Shown here: positions 41,093 through 49,628 of the stretch, one piece after another | Numbering within the stretch: the stretch's first letter is position 1 | Layout of the letters: every line of letters begins with the position of its first letter | From: Hymenobacter cellulosivorans | GTDB taxonomy: Bacteria > Bacteroidota > Bacteroidia > Cytophagales > Hymenobacteraceae | NCBI RefSeq assembly: GCF_022919135.1 | Contig: NZ_CP095049.1 | Span: 4,716,501-4,780,500 of the forward strand | DNA: 64,000 nucleotides | Direction of reading: 5' to 3' | Made by a program: the position numbers and the translations under genes | Notes under the pieces: generated by a model | Told to the model about the DNA's origin: nothing | Database searches by the model: none | Seen by the model: only the letters and a program-made list of their open reading frames with translations

Positions 41093-41366
41093 TTTTCCGG
41101 CCCGACCACACGTCTTCTTGTCCCGCTTAGTGCGGCGGCAAAGTATCGGTTAGCTGATGCAACGCGGATGCCGGATTCCTGGTCATGTAGCTATGACGCT
41201 TACCCGCTACGTAATACCCGGCAAACTGTTTACGGCAATACCTGATGCATTCCTAATAAAATATATAACTTATCTAACAATATATTAAAACTCACCTATC
41301 CCTGTCTACCTTTTAAGCTGCTATTCTACTCTCCGTACTGCCCGCTTATCACACCTGCTTGCTTTT

Positions 41367-42113
41367 ATGAAGTATTTCTACCCGCTCTGCTGTCTGACAT
41401 TGACCAATTGGCTTGGTATTCATCAGGCAGTGGGCCAAGCTCCGGCGCATGACTCCGGCCTAGTGGCCACGGCGGCAGCCCGATTGGGCAATCTGCAAAT
41501 GGTACCCGTGGAAGACAATTCCAACCTCTACAATGGCACCGAATACGTGCACTACGAGAAGAACTACCGCACCGTGAAGGGGCACCAGTTCTTTCTAGCT
41601 GCCGAAGAGCAAACTGGGGATATTTTCTACGACGGGGCCCTGTACTTGAAAGTGCCACTGCAGTACGATATCCGGTATGACCAACTGGTTTTGCGCTTTC
41701 CCGGTACCCCTTACCAACTTAAGCTGCTCAACGAGAAAGTGGCTTATTTCACCGTCAGCGGCCGCCGGTTTGTACGGGTAGCTGCCGGCCCCGCGCCGGA
41801 GTCCCTCCCAACGGGTTTTTACGAGGCGCTGTCTGAAGGCCGGGCACAGTTGCTGGCCAAGCGCTTAAAAAAGACCCGGGAAACCCTGACCGGCGGCGCA
41901 GTAGAGCTTTCTTTCCAGGAGTCGAACCGGTTTTACCTGGAAAAGGACGGCAAAACCTATTCAATTGGTGGTAAAGGGGACCTACTGACGGCCTTAGCCG
42001 ACAAAAAGAAGGAACTACGGCAGTACGTGAGTACCCAGAAGCTGAAATTCAGCAAAAGCAAGCAAGAAGCTTCTCTGGTGAAACTGGTTCAGTACTACGA
42101 TACCCTGCGCTAA
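41367..42113 (+). CDS. Secreted protein of unknown function heading the TonB-receptor operon
   Basis: This 248-aa protein has a signal peptide (KYFYPLCCLTLTNWLGIHQA, then VGQ). The mature part is beta-rich in its first two thirds (for example LYNGTEYVHYEKNYRTVKGH and DIFYDGALYLKVPLQYDIRY) and helical and Lys-rich at the C-terminus (KKKELRQYVSTQKLKFSKSK). No family was recognised. It precedes the TonB-dependent receptor by 58 bp on the same strand and likely shares its promoter, which suggests a periplasmic or surface role with the receptor. The 263-bp region upstream is AT-rich and contains a 7-bp inverted repeat AATATAT/ATATATT. Confidence 0.7.
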   Translation: MKYFYPLCCLTLTNWLGIHQAVGQAPAHDSGLVATAAARLGNLQMVPVEDNSNLYNGTEYVHYEKNYRTVKGHQFFLAAEEQTGDIFYDGALYLKVPLQYDIRYDQLVLRFPGTPYQLKLLNEKVAYFTVSGRRFVRVAAGPAPESLPTGFYEALSEGRAQLLAKRLKKTRETLTGGAVELSFQESNRFYLEKDGKTYSIGGKGDLLTALADKKKELRQYVSTQKLKFSKSKQEASLVKLVQYYDTLR

Positions 42114-42171
42114 GCGGCAACTTTTTCTGGTCCGCTCCTATTCTTCCGTTACCTGCTGCACATCTGTTGTT

Positions 42172-44937
42172 ATGAGGTCTTTTTACCGTTTAGCTTTTCT
42201 TTTTCTGTGCATGGGCACCAGTGGTGTCGCGCTGGGCCAGCAGCAGCCGGCGCCCCTGTTCAGCGGGGACTTCAATAAGAGTCGGTTTCCGGAGCTGGTA
42301 AAACAGCTGGAAGCCCAGACGCCCTACCGCCTGTATTATCAGCCCGACGCGCTGGATACGCTCACCGTAACGCTGCGGGCCCAGAATCAGCCGCTGGACA
42401 GCGTGTTGCGCACCGTGCTGGCCAAAACGCCCTTTCGATTCGCTATCGACCAGCAGCAGCGCGTCTTTATCACCACCGGCAGCGCCATTCAGCCCAACCT
42501 GCCCAACCCGTTTTTCCTTTCGGGCGCGACGGAAGCCGTGGTAGTAGCCGATGAGCCAACGCCGGAATCGAAGCCGACCACGGGCGGGTCCGAGCTGCGG
42601 CTCTACGAAATTGGGCGAAATACGGCGGGAACTGCCCCCGGTCGCGTAACGCTGGCGGGCCACGTGCGCGACAAGACCAGCGGGGAGCCCGTCATCGGGG
42701 CGGCCGTATTCGTGGAAGCGCCCACAACTACCGGCACTACCACCGACCAGTTCGGCTACTATGCTCTTACCCTGCCTGCGGGTCGCTACGAGGTGCGCGT
42801 GCGCGGCATTGGCATCAAGAACACCAAGCGCCAGGTGCAGCTAAACGCCGATGGGAAGCTGGAAATCGAAGTGGAGGAAGATATCACGCCCCTCAAGGAG
42901 GTAGTGATTGAAGCCGAGAAGGACCGCAACGTGGCCGGCATGCAGATGGGCGTGGAAAAGCTCGACATCAAAACCATGCGCCAGGTGCCCACAGCCTTTG
43001 GTGAAACCGACATCCTGCGCGTCGTGCTGACGCTGCCCGGCGTGAAGTCGGTGGGTGAGGGCAGCACCGGCATGAACGTGCGCGGTGGGGCTACCGACCA
43101 GAACCTGATTCTGTTCAACGACGCGACTATCTACAATCCGGCCCACTTGTTCGGCTTTTTTTCCGCCTTCAACCCCGACGTGCTCAAGAGCGTGGAGCTG
43201 TATAAAAGCGCCGTGCCCGCCAAGTACGGCGGGCGGTTGTCGTCGGTGCTGGAAATTACTACCCGCGACGGAAACAAGAAGAAGTTCACCGGCTCGGGCG
43301 GCATTGGCCTGATGACCAGCCGCCTCGCCCTGGAAGGCCCACTTATCAAGGACCGCTCGTCGTTTCTCGTAGCCGGCCGCACCAGCTACTCCGACTGGAT
43401 TCTGCACCAGATTCCTAACAAGACCTACCAGGAAAGCTCCGCCGCTTTTTATGATCTGAATGCTCATATCAGCCACCAGATCAACGACAAGAACACAATT
43501 TACGCCACCGGCTACCTCAGCCGGGACCAGTTTAAGCTGGCTTCCGACACGCTGTATAAGTACCTGAACCAGACGGCCAGCCTGAAGTGGCAGCACAACT
43601 TCAACAACCGGCTCTACGGCGTGCTGACGGGCTCCTTCAGCAAGTACCAGTACAGCATCACGAACCAGAAAAACCCGGTCAACGCCGCCGAGCTGGCCTT
43701 TGGCATCAACCAAAGCAACCTGCAGGCCGACTTCAGCTACTTTCATAACAACAAGCACACCATCGACTTTGGGCTAAATAATATCTTCTACTCGGTGGCG
43801 GCCGGCAGCCTGGTGCCGCTCGGGTCGGAGTCGCTCATCAAGCGCAATGTGCTGCCGCGGGAACAGGCCCTGGAGCACGCCCTCTACGTATCGGATAAAA
43901 TAGACGTGACGCCCCGCTTTGCCGTCTCGTTGGGGCTGCGCTACTCGCTCTTCAACGCCCTGGGTCCGCGCGACACTTACCGCTACCTCCCAGGCTTATC
44001 CAAGTCGGAAAACACGATAACCGACACGGTTTCGCACAAGGCCGGTTCGAGCATTGCCACCTACCACGGCCCCGAATACCGGATTTCGGCCAAGTACTCG
44101 CTGTCGGACAACTCCTCGGTGAAGGCCAGCTACAACCGCATGCGCCAGTACATTCACATGCTTTCGAATACGGCCTCCATGTCGCCGACCGACATCTGGA
44201 AGCTTAGCGACGAGCATATCCGGCCCCAGGTCGGCGACCAGTACTCCATCGGTTACTACCGCAATTTCAAGAACAACACGATTGAAACCTCGGTAGAGAC
44301 TTACTACAAGGCCATGCACGACTTTGTAGACTATAAAAGCGGGGCTACGCTGCTGCTCAACAACCACATTGAAACCGACGTGGTGAACGCCAAGGGCAAA
44401 GCCTACGGGGTGGAGGTAATGGTAAAAAAGCTGACCGGTAAGCTCAACGGCTGGGTAAGCTACACCTATTCCCGCTCCCTGGTACAGGTGGATACCGGCC
44501 CCAACGGCGACGTTATCAACGGCGGCAAGTTCTACCCCAGCAATTTCGACAAGCCCCACGACGTGACCCTGATTGGCAACTACCGGTTTAGCCGGCGGTT
44601 CAGCACTTCGCTCAACTTCAACTACAGCACCGGCCGCCCCATCACCCTGCCCCTGGCCAAGTTCTACGCCGGCAACTCCATGCGGGTGTACTACTCGGAG
44701 CGCAACGCCTTCCGCGTGCCCGACTACTACCGGGCCGATTTTGCGCTCAACATTGAGGGCAACCACAAAATCAAGAAGCTGGCCCACAGCTCCTGGACCA
44801 TTTCGGTCTACAACCTGACCGGGCGTAAAAACCCGTATTCGGTGTACTACAAGGCCGAGAATGGGCAAATTAACGGTTACCAGCTCTCCATCTTCGGCCG
44901 GCCCATCCCGACCATTACCTACAACTTCAAGTTCTAG
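42172..44937 (+). CDS. TonB-dependent receptor with STN and carboxypeptidase-regulatory domains
   Basis: This 921-aa outer-membrane receptor has a signal peptide and an STN domain at about 28-105 (SRFPELVKQLEAQTPYRLYY, LRAQNQPLDSVLRTVLAKTP), which usually passes a signal to an anti-sigma factor. A CarboxypepD-regulatory-like domain follows (about 160-235: VTLAGHVRDKTSGEPVIGAA), then a plug (GVKSVGEGSTGMNVRGGATD, FNDATIYNPAHLFGFFSAFN). The 22-stranded barrel ends in PTITYNFKF with a terminal Phe. No SusD partner follows; instead a DUF4249 lipoprotein starts one base after the stop, the usual partner of this receptor branch. The substrate is unknown. No FecI/FecR genes are nearby, so the STN domain may only be structural. 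Confidence 0.93.
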   Translation: MRSFYRLAFLFLCMGTSGVALGQQQPAPLFSGDFNKSRFPELVKQLEAQTPYRLYYQPDALDTLTVTLRAQNQPLDSVLRTVLAKTPFRFAIDQQQRVFITTGSAIQPNLPNPFFLSGATEAVVVADEPTPESKPTTGGSELRLYEIGRNTAGTAPGRVTLAGHVRDKTSGEPVIGAAVFVEAPTTTGTTTDQFGYYALTLPAGRYEVRVRGIGIKNTKRQVQLNADGKLEIEVEEDITPLKEVVIEAEKDRNVAGMQMGVEKLDIKTMRQVPTAFGETDILRVVLTLPGVKSVGEGSTGMNVRGGATDQNLILFNDATIYNPAHLFGFFSAFNPDVLKSVELYKSAVPAKYGGRLSSVLEITTRDGNKKKFTGSGGIGLMTSRLALEGPLIKDRSSFLVAGRTSYSDWILHQIPNKTYQESSAAFYDLNAHISHQINDKNTIYATGYLSRDQFKLASDTLYKYLNQTASLKWQHNFNNRLYGVLTGSFSKYQYSITNQKNPVNAAELAFGINQSNLQADFSYFHNNKHTIDFGLNNIFYSVAAGSLVPLGSESLIKRNVLPREQALEHALYVSDKIDVTPRFAVSLGLRYSLFNALGPRDTYRYLPGLSKSENTITDTVSHKAGSSIATYHGPEYRISAKYSLSDNSSVKASYNRMRQYIHMLSNTASMSPTDIWKLSDEHIRPQVGDQYSIGYYRNFKNNTIETSVETYYKAMHDFVDYKSGATLLLNNHIETDVVNAKGKAYGVEVMVKKLTGKLNGWVSYTYSRSLVQVDTGPNGDVINGGKFYPSNFDKPHDVTLIGNYRFSRRFSTSLNFNYSTGRPITLPLAKFYAGNSMRVYYSERNAFRVPDYYRADFALNIEGNHKIKKLAHSSWTISVYNLTGRKNPYSVYYKAENGQINGYQLSIFGRPIPTITYNFKF

Positions 44938-46071
44938 ATGAACATCCTCCTACACCTGCGGGCCGGCCTGCTGCTGGGTTGCGCGCTGCTGCTGAGCCTG
45001 AGCAGCTGCATTGAGCCGTTTGAGCCCAGCGGCGGCAACGCTAACCCGAATTTTCTAGTGGTCGACGGCTTTTTGAATAGCGACGGCGTGACTACGATCA
45101 AGCTCACCCGCAGCCTGAGCCTTAAGACCAAAACGGACCCGCCGGTGGAAGCCAGGGCCAAGCTGTTTATAGAAGAGGAAAACGGGCCGCGCTACGCCCT
45201 GACCGAAACCACGGCCGGCACCTACATTTCGGCCCGGCTGAGTCTGAACCCGGCCAAGCGCTACCGCCTGCACTTCAACACGGCCAATAACCACGAGTAT
45301 GTAACCGACTACACCCGGGCCAAAATCACCCCGCCCATCGACAAAGTAAGCTGGGACGTGGAGGGCAACGGCGTGCGGGTGCTGGTCAGCACCCACGACG
45401 CGACCAACCAAACCCAGTATTACCGCTGGGACATGAACGAAACCTGGGAGTTTACCTCGGCCTTCCGCAGCTACCTGGAGTACGTCAATGGCGGGCTACG
45501 CTACCGCACCGAAAATACCTTCCGATGCTGGACCAGCCAGCCCAGCACTTTTATCCGCCTCGCTACCACCACCAAGCTCAGCCAGGACGTGGTGGCCGAC
45601 AACCCGCTGCTGACGCTGCCCTCCACCACCACCAAGCTGCGCTTCAAGTACAGCGTGTTGGTAAAGCAGTATGCCCAGACCGTGGAGGAATTTGCGTACT
45701 GGGAGCTCATTCGCAAGAACACTGAAAACATTGGGACGCTCTTTGACCCGCTGCCTTCCCAGCTGACGGGCAATATTCACTGCGTAACTGACCCGACCGA
45801 AGTGGTACTGGGCTACATCGGAGCATATTCCGTGCAGGAAAAAAGAATTTTCATCAGCCGGGATGAGCTGCCCGCCGACTGGGTGCCCGAAACCGGATTT
45901 GGCAACTGCCTGCGGCCCGATACCATCCTACCTTCCGAGATAAACGTCTTTAGGGACCCTAACTTCCTACCCCTTGTCGAACTGGAGGGCAAGGTCTATC
46001 TGGGCAGTCCAGCCGACTGCGCCGACTGCCGCCGCCGGGGTACCAACGTCCCGCCCTCGTTCTGGAAGTAA
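44938..46071 (+). CDS. DUF4249 lipoprotein
   Basis: The ATG follows the receptor stop directly. The 377-aa product has a lipobox (LLLSLSSC, Cys near residue 24) and a DUF4249 domain: NFLVVDGFLNSDGVTTIKLT at the start, EARAKLFIEEENG, TYISARLSLNPAKRYRLHFN, and later QTQYYRWDMNETWEF. DUF4249 proteins are beta-rich outer-membrane lipoproteins that occur next to STN-type TonB receptors. They are thought to play a SusD-like capture role, though this is inferred from gene order. Cys residues near the end (DCADCRRRG) may form a metal or disulfide site. Confidence 0.9.
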   Translation: MNILLHLRAGLLLGCALLLSLSSCIEPFEPSGGNANPNFLVVDGFLNSDGVTTIKLTRSLSLKTKTDPPVEARAKLFIEEENGPRYALTETTAGTYISARLSLNPAKRYRLHFNTANNHEYVTDYTRAKITPPIDKVSWDVEGNGVRVLVSTHDATNQTQYYRWDMNETWEFTSAFRSYLEYVNGGLRYRTENTFRCWTSQPSTFIRLATTTKLSQDVVADNPLLTLPSTTTKLRFKYSVLVKQYAQTVEEFAYWELIRKNTENIGTLFDPLPSQLTGNIHCVTDPTEVVLGYIGAYSVQEKRIFISRDELPADWVPETGFGNCLRPDTILPSEINVFRDPNFLPLVELEGKVYLGSPADCADCRRRGTNVPPSFWK

Positions 46072-46137
46072 CTCTTGCCTTACGTCACTATTCCCGTGTT
46101 GCAACCATCTACTGCCTATCTGCCTGCTTTTTCCTTC

Positions 46138-48555
46138 ATGTCTCGCTGCGTCGCCCGCGTTGGGGCAGGCCTGCTTACGGGCGGGCTGCTCTGGAGCCTG
46201 AGCCTAGGCTCCGCCCACGCCCAGTCTGACTCGCTACGGACCCTGGACCGGCAGCTGAGCCGCTACAGCCAGCAGCGTCTGCCAGAAAAGCTGTTTCTGC
46301 ACGTCGACCGGCCGTTATACGTCAGCGGGGAACTCATGTGGTTTAAGGTGTATGCCGTAGATGGCGTGCAGCACAAGCCCTTGTCCGTAAGCAAGGTGGC
46401 CTACGTGGAGCTGCTGGACCGGGAGCATAAGCCCGTGCTGCAGGGCAAAATCGACTTGCAGCAGGCCAGCGGCCAGGGCTCCTTTGTGCTGCCCAAGTCC
46501 CTGGCGTCGGGTACTTACACGCTACGGGCCTATACCAACTGGATGAAGAACTTCCCTCCGGAGTACTATTTCCAGAGCAGCGTCACGGTGGTCAACACCT
46601 TTGGCAGCGTGACCAAGGCTGGCCCCCCGGCGCAGAGCGGTTTCGACACGCAGTTTTTTCCCGAAGGTGGGCATTTGGTGAAGGGTCTGACCAGCACCGT
46701 AGCCTTTAAGGTAACCGACCAGTGGGACCAGGGCGTGGCGGCCTCCGGCATTATCGTGGACCAGCGCGGCCAGAACGTGGCCCAGTTCAATACGCTCAAA
46801 TTCGGTCTGGGCTCGTTTACGTTTACGCCCACCGAGGCCGGAGCTACGTACAGCGCCATTATTCAGCTGCCCAATAACCAGACGCTGACCCGTAAGCTGC
46901 CCGCCGTGCAGGAGCAAGGCTACGTGCTGCACCTGGCTCCTACCGCGGCCGACGTGCTAACCGTCACAGTCCAGACCACAGCCACCGAAGCCGCCGACGT
47001 GCTGCTGCTCGGCCATGCCCGCCAGCAGCCCTTCGTAGCCACCATGGGCCGATTCCGGGACAACAAGGCCGTTTTTACCATCAACAAAAAGGACTTACCC
47101 GACGGCGTTGCCCACTTTACGGTGTTCAATAATGCCCGGCAGCCGCTCTGCGAGCGGCTCTACTTTACCCCACCCACTCAGCAGCTTAGCCTCAGCGCCT
47201 CGACCGATAAGCCCGAATACCAGGCCCGCGAAAAAGTGAGCCTGCAGCTTTCTGCCGCCGGGCCGGGCGCCCAGCCTTTGGCTGCCAATGCCTCGGTAGC
47301 CGTGTACCGCCTCGACTCCTTGGCCACGGCCCCCGGCGCGTCTATCAACAGCTACCTGTGGCTGAGTGCCGACCTGAAGGGCCGCATTGAAAACCCCGAC
47401 TACTATTTCTCCCCCACCTCGCCAGAAGTAGCCCAGGCCGCCGACAACCTGATGCTAACCCAGGGCTGGAGCCGCTTCCGCTGGGCCGATGTGGTAGGCG
47501 GCCCCCGACCAGCCCCCGCATTTTACCCCGAGACGAGCGGGCACTGGATTCAGGGCAAGCTTACCCACCGCGCCACCGGGCAGGCCGCGCCCGGGATTCC
47601 GGTGTACCTGGCCAGCCCGAGCCGGCAGCCCCGCCTATACAGTGCAGTTAGCCAACCCAATGGCCGCGTGCAGTTCGATCTGCGGGACTTCTACGGCCCG
47701 AAGGAAATCGTGGTGCAAACCAACACGCAGGTAGACAGCACCTACCGGGTGGAGATTGACTCGCCATTTTCGACGGCCTACGCCCCCAGCCGGGTGCCCA
47801 CCCTGCAGTTGTCCGAAACACTCCGGCCCGAGCTGGCGCAGCGCCATCTGCAGGCCCAGGTGCAAACGGCTTACTTCAAGAAGTTTACCAACCGCTACAC
47901 CCTGCCCCAAACCGACAGCCTGCCCTTTTACGGCAAGCCCGACGAGCGGTATATGCTTGATACCTATACCCGATTCAAGGTGATGGAAGAAGTGATGCGC
48001 GAATACGTACCGGGCGTGATGGTCCGGATTCGGAAGCGCCAGTTCCACTTCCAGGTAATAAACCACCTGAACGATGCTCCCATGACCGATGACCCGCTGG
48101 TGCTACTGGACGGGGTACCGATTTTCAACATCAACAAGGTTATAGCCCTCGATCCGCTGAAAATTCAGCGGCTAGACGTCATTACCAGCAAATACTTCCA
48201 TGGCCGTCAGATTCACCAGGGCCTGGTCAGCTACACCACGTACAAGGGCGACCTGGGCAGCTACAAGCTCGACGCCCACGCCTTGCTTCAGGAGTACGAA
48301 GGCTTGCAACTGCAGCGCGAGTTTTACGCGCCGCGCTACGATACGCCCCAGGCCCAGCAGAGCCGCCTGCCCGACTTTCGCAACCTGCTGTACTGGAACC
48401 CGCAGGTAACTACTACCGCCGCCAACCCTGCCGCAACGCTGTCTTTCTACACCGCCGACCAGCCCGGCAGTTACGTCGTGGTGGTGCAAGGTCTAGCAGC
48501 CAATGGACTGACAGGCAGCCGCCGGATTCTGCTACAGGTGAAGCCGGCCTTATAG
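46138..48555 (+). CDS. Large secreted MG2-like protein of the TonB-receptor operon
   Basis: The ATG at 46138 gives a signal peptide (ARVGAGLLTGGLLWSLSLGS, then AHAQ). The 805-aa protein opens with a macroglobulin-like MG2 segment: LPEKLFLHVDRPLYVSGELM, WFKVYAVDG, FVLPKSLASGTYTLRAYTNW. It continues with several beta-sandwich units and a late region (LVLLDGVPIFNINKVIALDP, LKIQRLDVITSKYFHGRQIH) that imitates the plug motif of TonB receptors. Such MG2-plus-plug-like proteins are recurrent third partners of the STN receptor and DUF4249 sets in Bacteroidota; their function is unknown. It ends in a beta-strand (RRILLQVKPAL) without a clear sorting domain. It follows DUF4249 by 66 bp and probably ends the operon. 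Confidence 0.75.
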   Translation: MSRCVARVGAGLLTGGLLWSLSLGSAHAQSDSLRTLDRQLSRYSQQRLPEKLFLHVDRPLYVSGELMWFKVYAVDGVQHKPLSVSKVAYVELLDREHKPVLQGKIDLQQASGQGSFVLPKSLASGTYTLRAYTNWMKNFPPEYYFQSSVTVVNTFGSVTKAGPPAQSGFDTQFFPEGGHLVKGLTSTVAFKVTDQWDQGVAASGIIVDQRGQNVAQFNTLKFGLGSFTFTPTEAGATYSAIIQLPNNQTLTRKLPAVQEQGYVLHLAPTAADVLTVTVQTTATEAADVLLLGHARQQPFVATMGRFRDNKAVFTINKKDLPDGVAHFTVFNNARQPLCERLYFTPPTQQLSLSASTDKPEYQAREKVSLQLSAAGPGAQPLAANASVAVYRLDSLATAPGASINSYLWLSADLKGRIENPDYYFSPTSPEVAQAADNLMLTQGWSRFRWADVVGGPRPAPAFYPETSGHWIQGKLTHRATGQAAPGIPVYLASPSRQPRLYSAVSQPNGRVQFDLRDFYGPKEIVVQTNTQVDSTYRVEIDSPFSTAYAPSRVPTLQLSETLRPELAQRHLQAQVQTAYFKKFTNRYTLPQTDSLPFYGKPDERYMLDTYTRFKVMEEVMREYVPGVMVRIRKRQFHFQVINHLNDAPMTDDPLVLLDGVPIFNINKVIALDPLKIQRLDVITSKYFHGRQIHQGLVSYTTYKGDLGSYKLDAHALLQEYEGLQLQREFYAPRYDTPQAQQSRLPDFRNLLYWNPQVTTTAANPAATLSFYTADQPGSYVVVVQGLAANGLTGSRRILLQVKPAL

Positions 48556-49058
48556 CCGAGCCTATGGCGTAGCTTGCAGTCTCCGGTATCGGTGCTACTT
48601 TTTCTTTAAATATTTCCCAATTAAACTCGTCGGGACAGTATACTATTCACCTGAAAACTGCTATACTTGTCGGTGAATACCAGTAAGGAGGTACTTATTT
48701 CCCCGCTCCTCTAGTCCTTACCTATCCTATTGTATGGGAGCCCTGGCTCCTGATCCTTCCACCAACTGGGCGCTTGCGTCTTTTAGGAAGGATTTTTATT
48801 GCCTTTGCTTTATCCCACCCCTAGCCGTCTTCTATCTAGAGCCACCTTTTTACCCGCACCCCCTCTTTGCTTGCTTCTGCCCTACCGGCTTTACTGTCCG
48901 GTGAGGTGTTTGTCATGAGCCATTTCTTGGCTTAACAGGTAAGCTATGTTCTTTCGAACCGGGTTTGCCAAGATTGGCAATGGTGCTCTAAAACGGCCGG
49001 TATTTGATTAAGACTGCTGGATTTACGCAATCTGCAACCGGCTGCGGCCGGCCGTGCC
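48556..49058. other. Intergenic stretch ahead of the eCIS operon
   Basis: These 503 bp hold no supportable gene. A TATACTTG box near 48664 resembles a -7 element, without a good -33. A perfect 7-bp inverted repeat lies at 48965-48980. The region probably carries the promoter and controls of the injection-system operon. Confidence 0.45.
48965..48980. promoter_or_regulatory. 16-bp inverted repeat, candidate operator of the eCIS operon
   Basis: TTGCCAAGATTGGCAA consists of two perfect 7-bp arms around GA and lies 78 bp before the first eCIS ATG. This geometry fits a dimeric repressor or activator site. No regulator gene adjoins it. Confidence 0.35.
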
Positions 49059-49628
49059 ATGCTTCACTCAGCTTTGTCTTTCTTCGTTGACGAGCTCAAC
49101 GTTTACCTCCAGAGCGTAGCTCGCAGTCCGGAAGGTAAGGCCGTGCTTTCTTCCTACGTAACCCACGAAGGTTCGGTTGTCACTCTCAACCAAAATAAGC
49201 TCTGCGTGACGCTTATCAACCTGGAACAGGAGACGGCTACACGCAATGCCCCGGCCGGTAAAAGCGCGGCTGGAACGTCAGCAAGGCTGAATCCGGCCAT
49301 CAAGCTCAACCTGTACGTACTATGCGCGGCCAACTTCACGGACTATCTGGAAGGGCTGAAATTTATTTCCTACACCCTGGCTTTTTTTCAGGACCGGAAC
49401 GTTTTCACCCCCCAAAACTCACCCCGCCTCGATGCCGGCTTCGATAAGCTGATTGTGGAGCTGGAGCGCACCGGCTACGACGAGTGGAGCAAGGTGTGGG
49501 GGATGCTGGGCGGTAAGTACCTGCCTGGCGTCATCTACAAGCTCCGGATGGTGCCGGTCCAGAACGAACGGCCAGGTGCGGCCCTGCCCGTCATTTCAAC
49601 CATCGGCCAAGCCGGCTCCAACGCATGA
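49059..49628 (+). CDS. DUF4255 / Pvc16-like tail terminator of the contractile injection system
   Basis: This 189-aa protein shows the Pvc16 N-terminal (DUF4255) pattern: an N-terminal helix (HSALSFFVDELNVYLQS), VTLNQNKLCVTLINLEQET, the AIKLNLYVLCAANF strand and LKFISYTLAFFQDRNVFTP. WGMLGGKYLPGVIYKLRMV closes the domain. In Afp/PVC-type particles this protein caps the tube-sheath distal end. Here it is the first gene of the operon. Its stop overlaps the next start by ATGA, so translation is coupled. Confidence 0.9.
   Translation: MLHSALSFFVDELNVYLQSVARSPEGKAVLSSYVTHEGSVVTLNQNKLCVTLINLEQETATRNAPAGKSAAGTSARLNPAIKLNLYVLCAANFTDYLEGLKFISYTLAFFQDRNVFTPQNSPRLDAGFDKLIVELERTGYDEWSKVWGMLGGKYLPGVIYKLRMVPVQNERPGAALPVISTIGQAGSNA

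Larger units (their letters stand above)
40929..41103. repeat. 175-bp direct repeat, copy 2 (tRNA-Glu unit)
   Basis: Partner of 38818-38992, identical except at 41075. It contains the second tRNA-Glu and its terminator. Similarity stops sharply after the CCC at 41101-41103. Confidence 0.97.

Noticed and set aside
38818..41103. Integrative element with att sites at the tRNA-Glu copies
   Set aside because: The repeats cover the entire tRNA transcription unit, not just a tRNA 3' end, and no integrase or other mobility gene lies between them. A duplication is the simpler reading.
41048..41245. Plus-strand frame starting MRHEKPSGS after the second tRNA-Glu
   Set aside because: Its first 20 codons are the translated tRNA flank and terminator of the 175-bp repeat, which also appear as a false extension ahead of the gene at 39066. 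The rest has no protein character.
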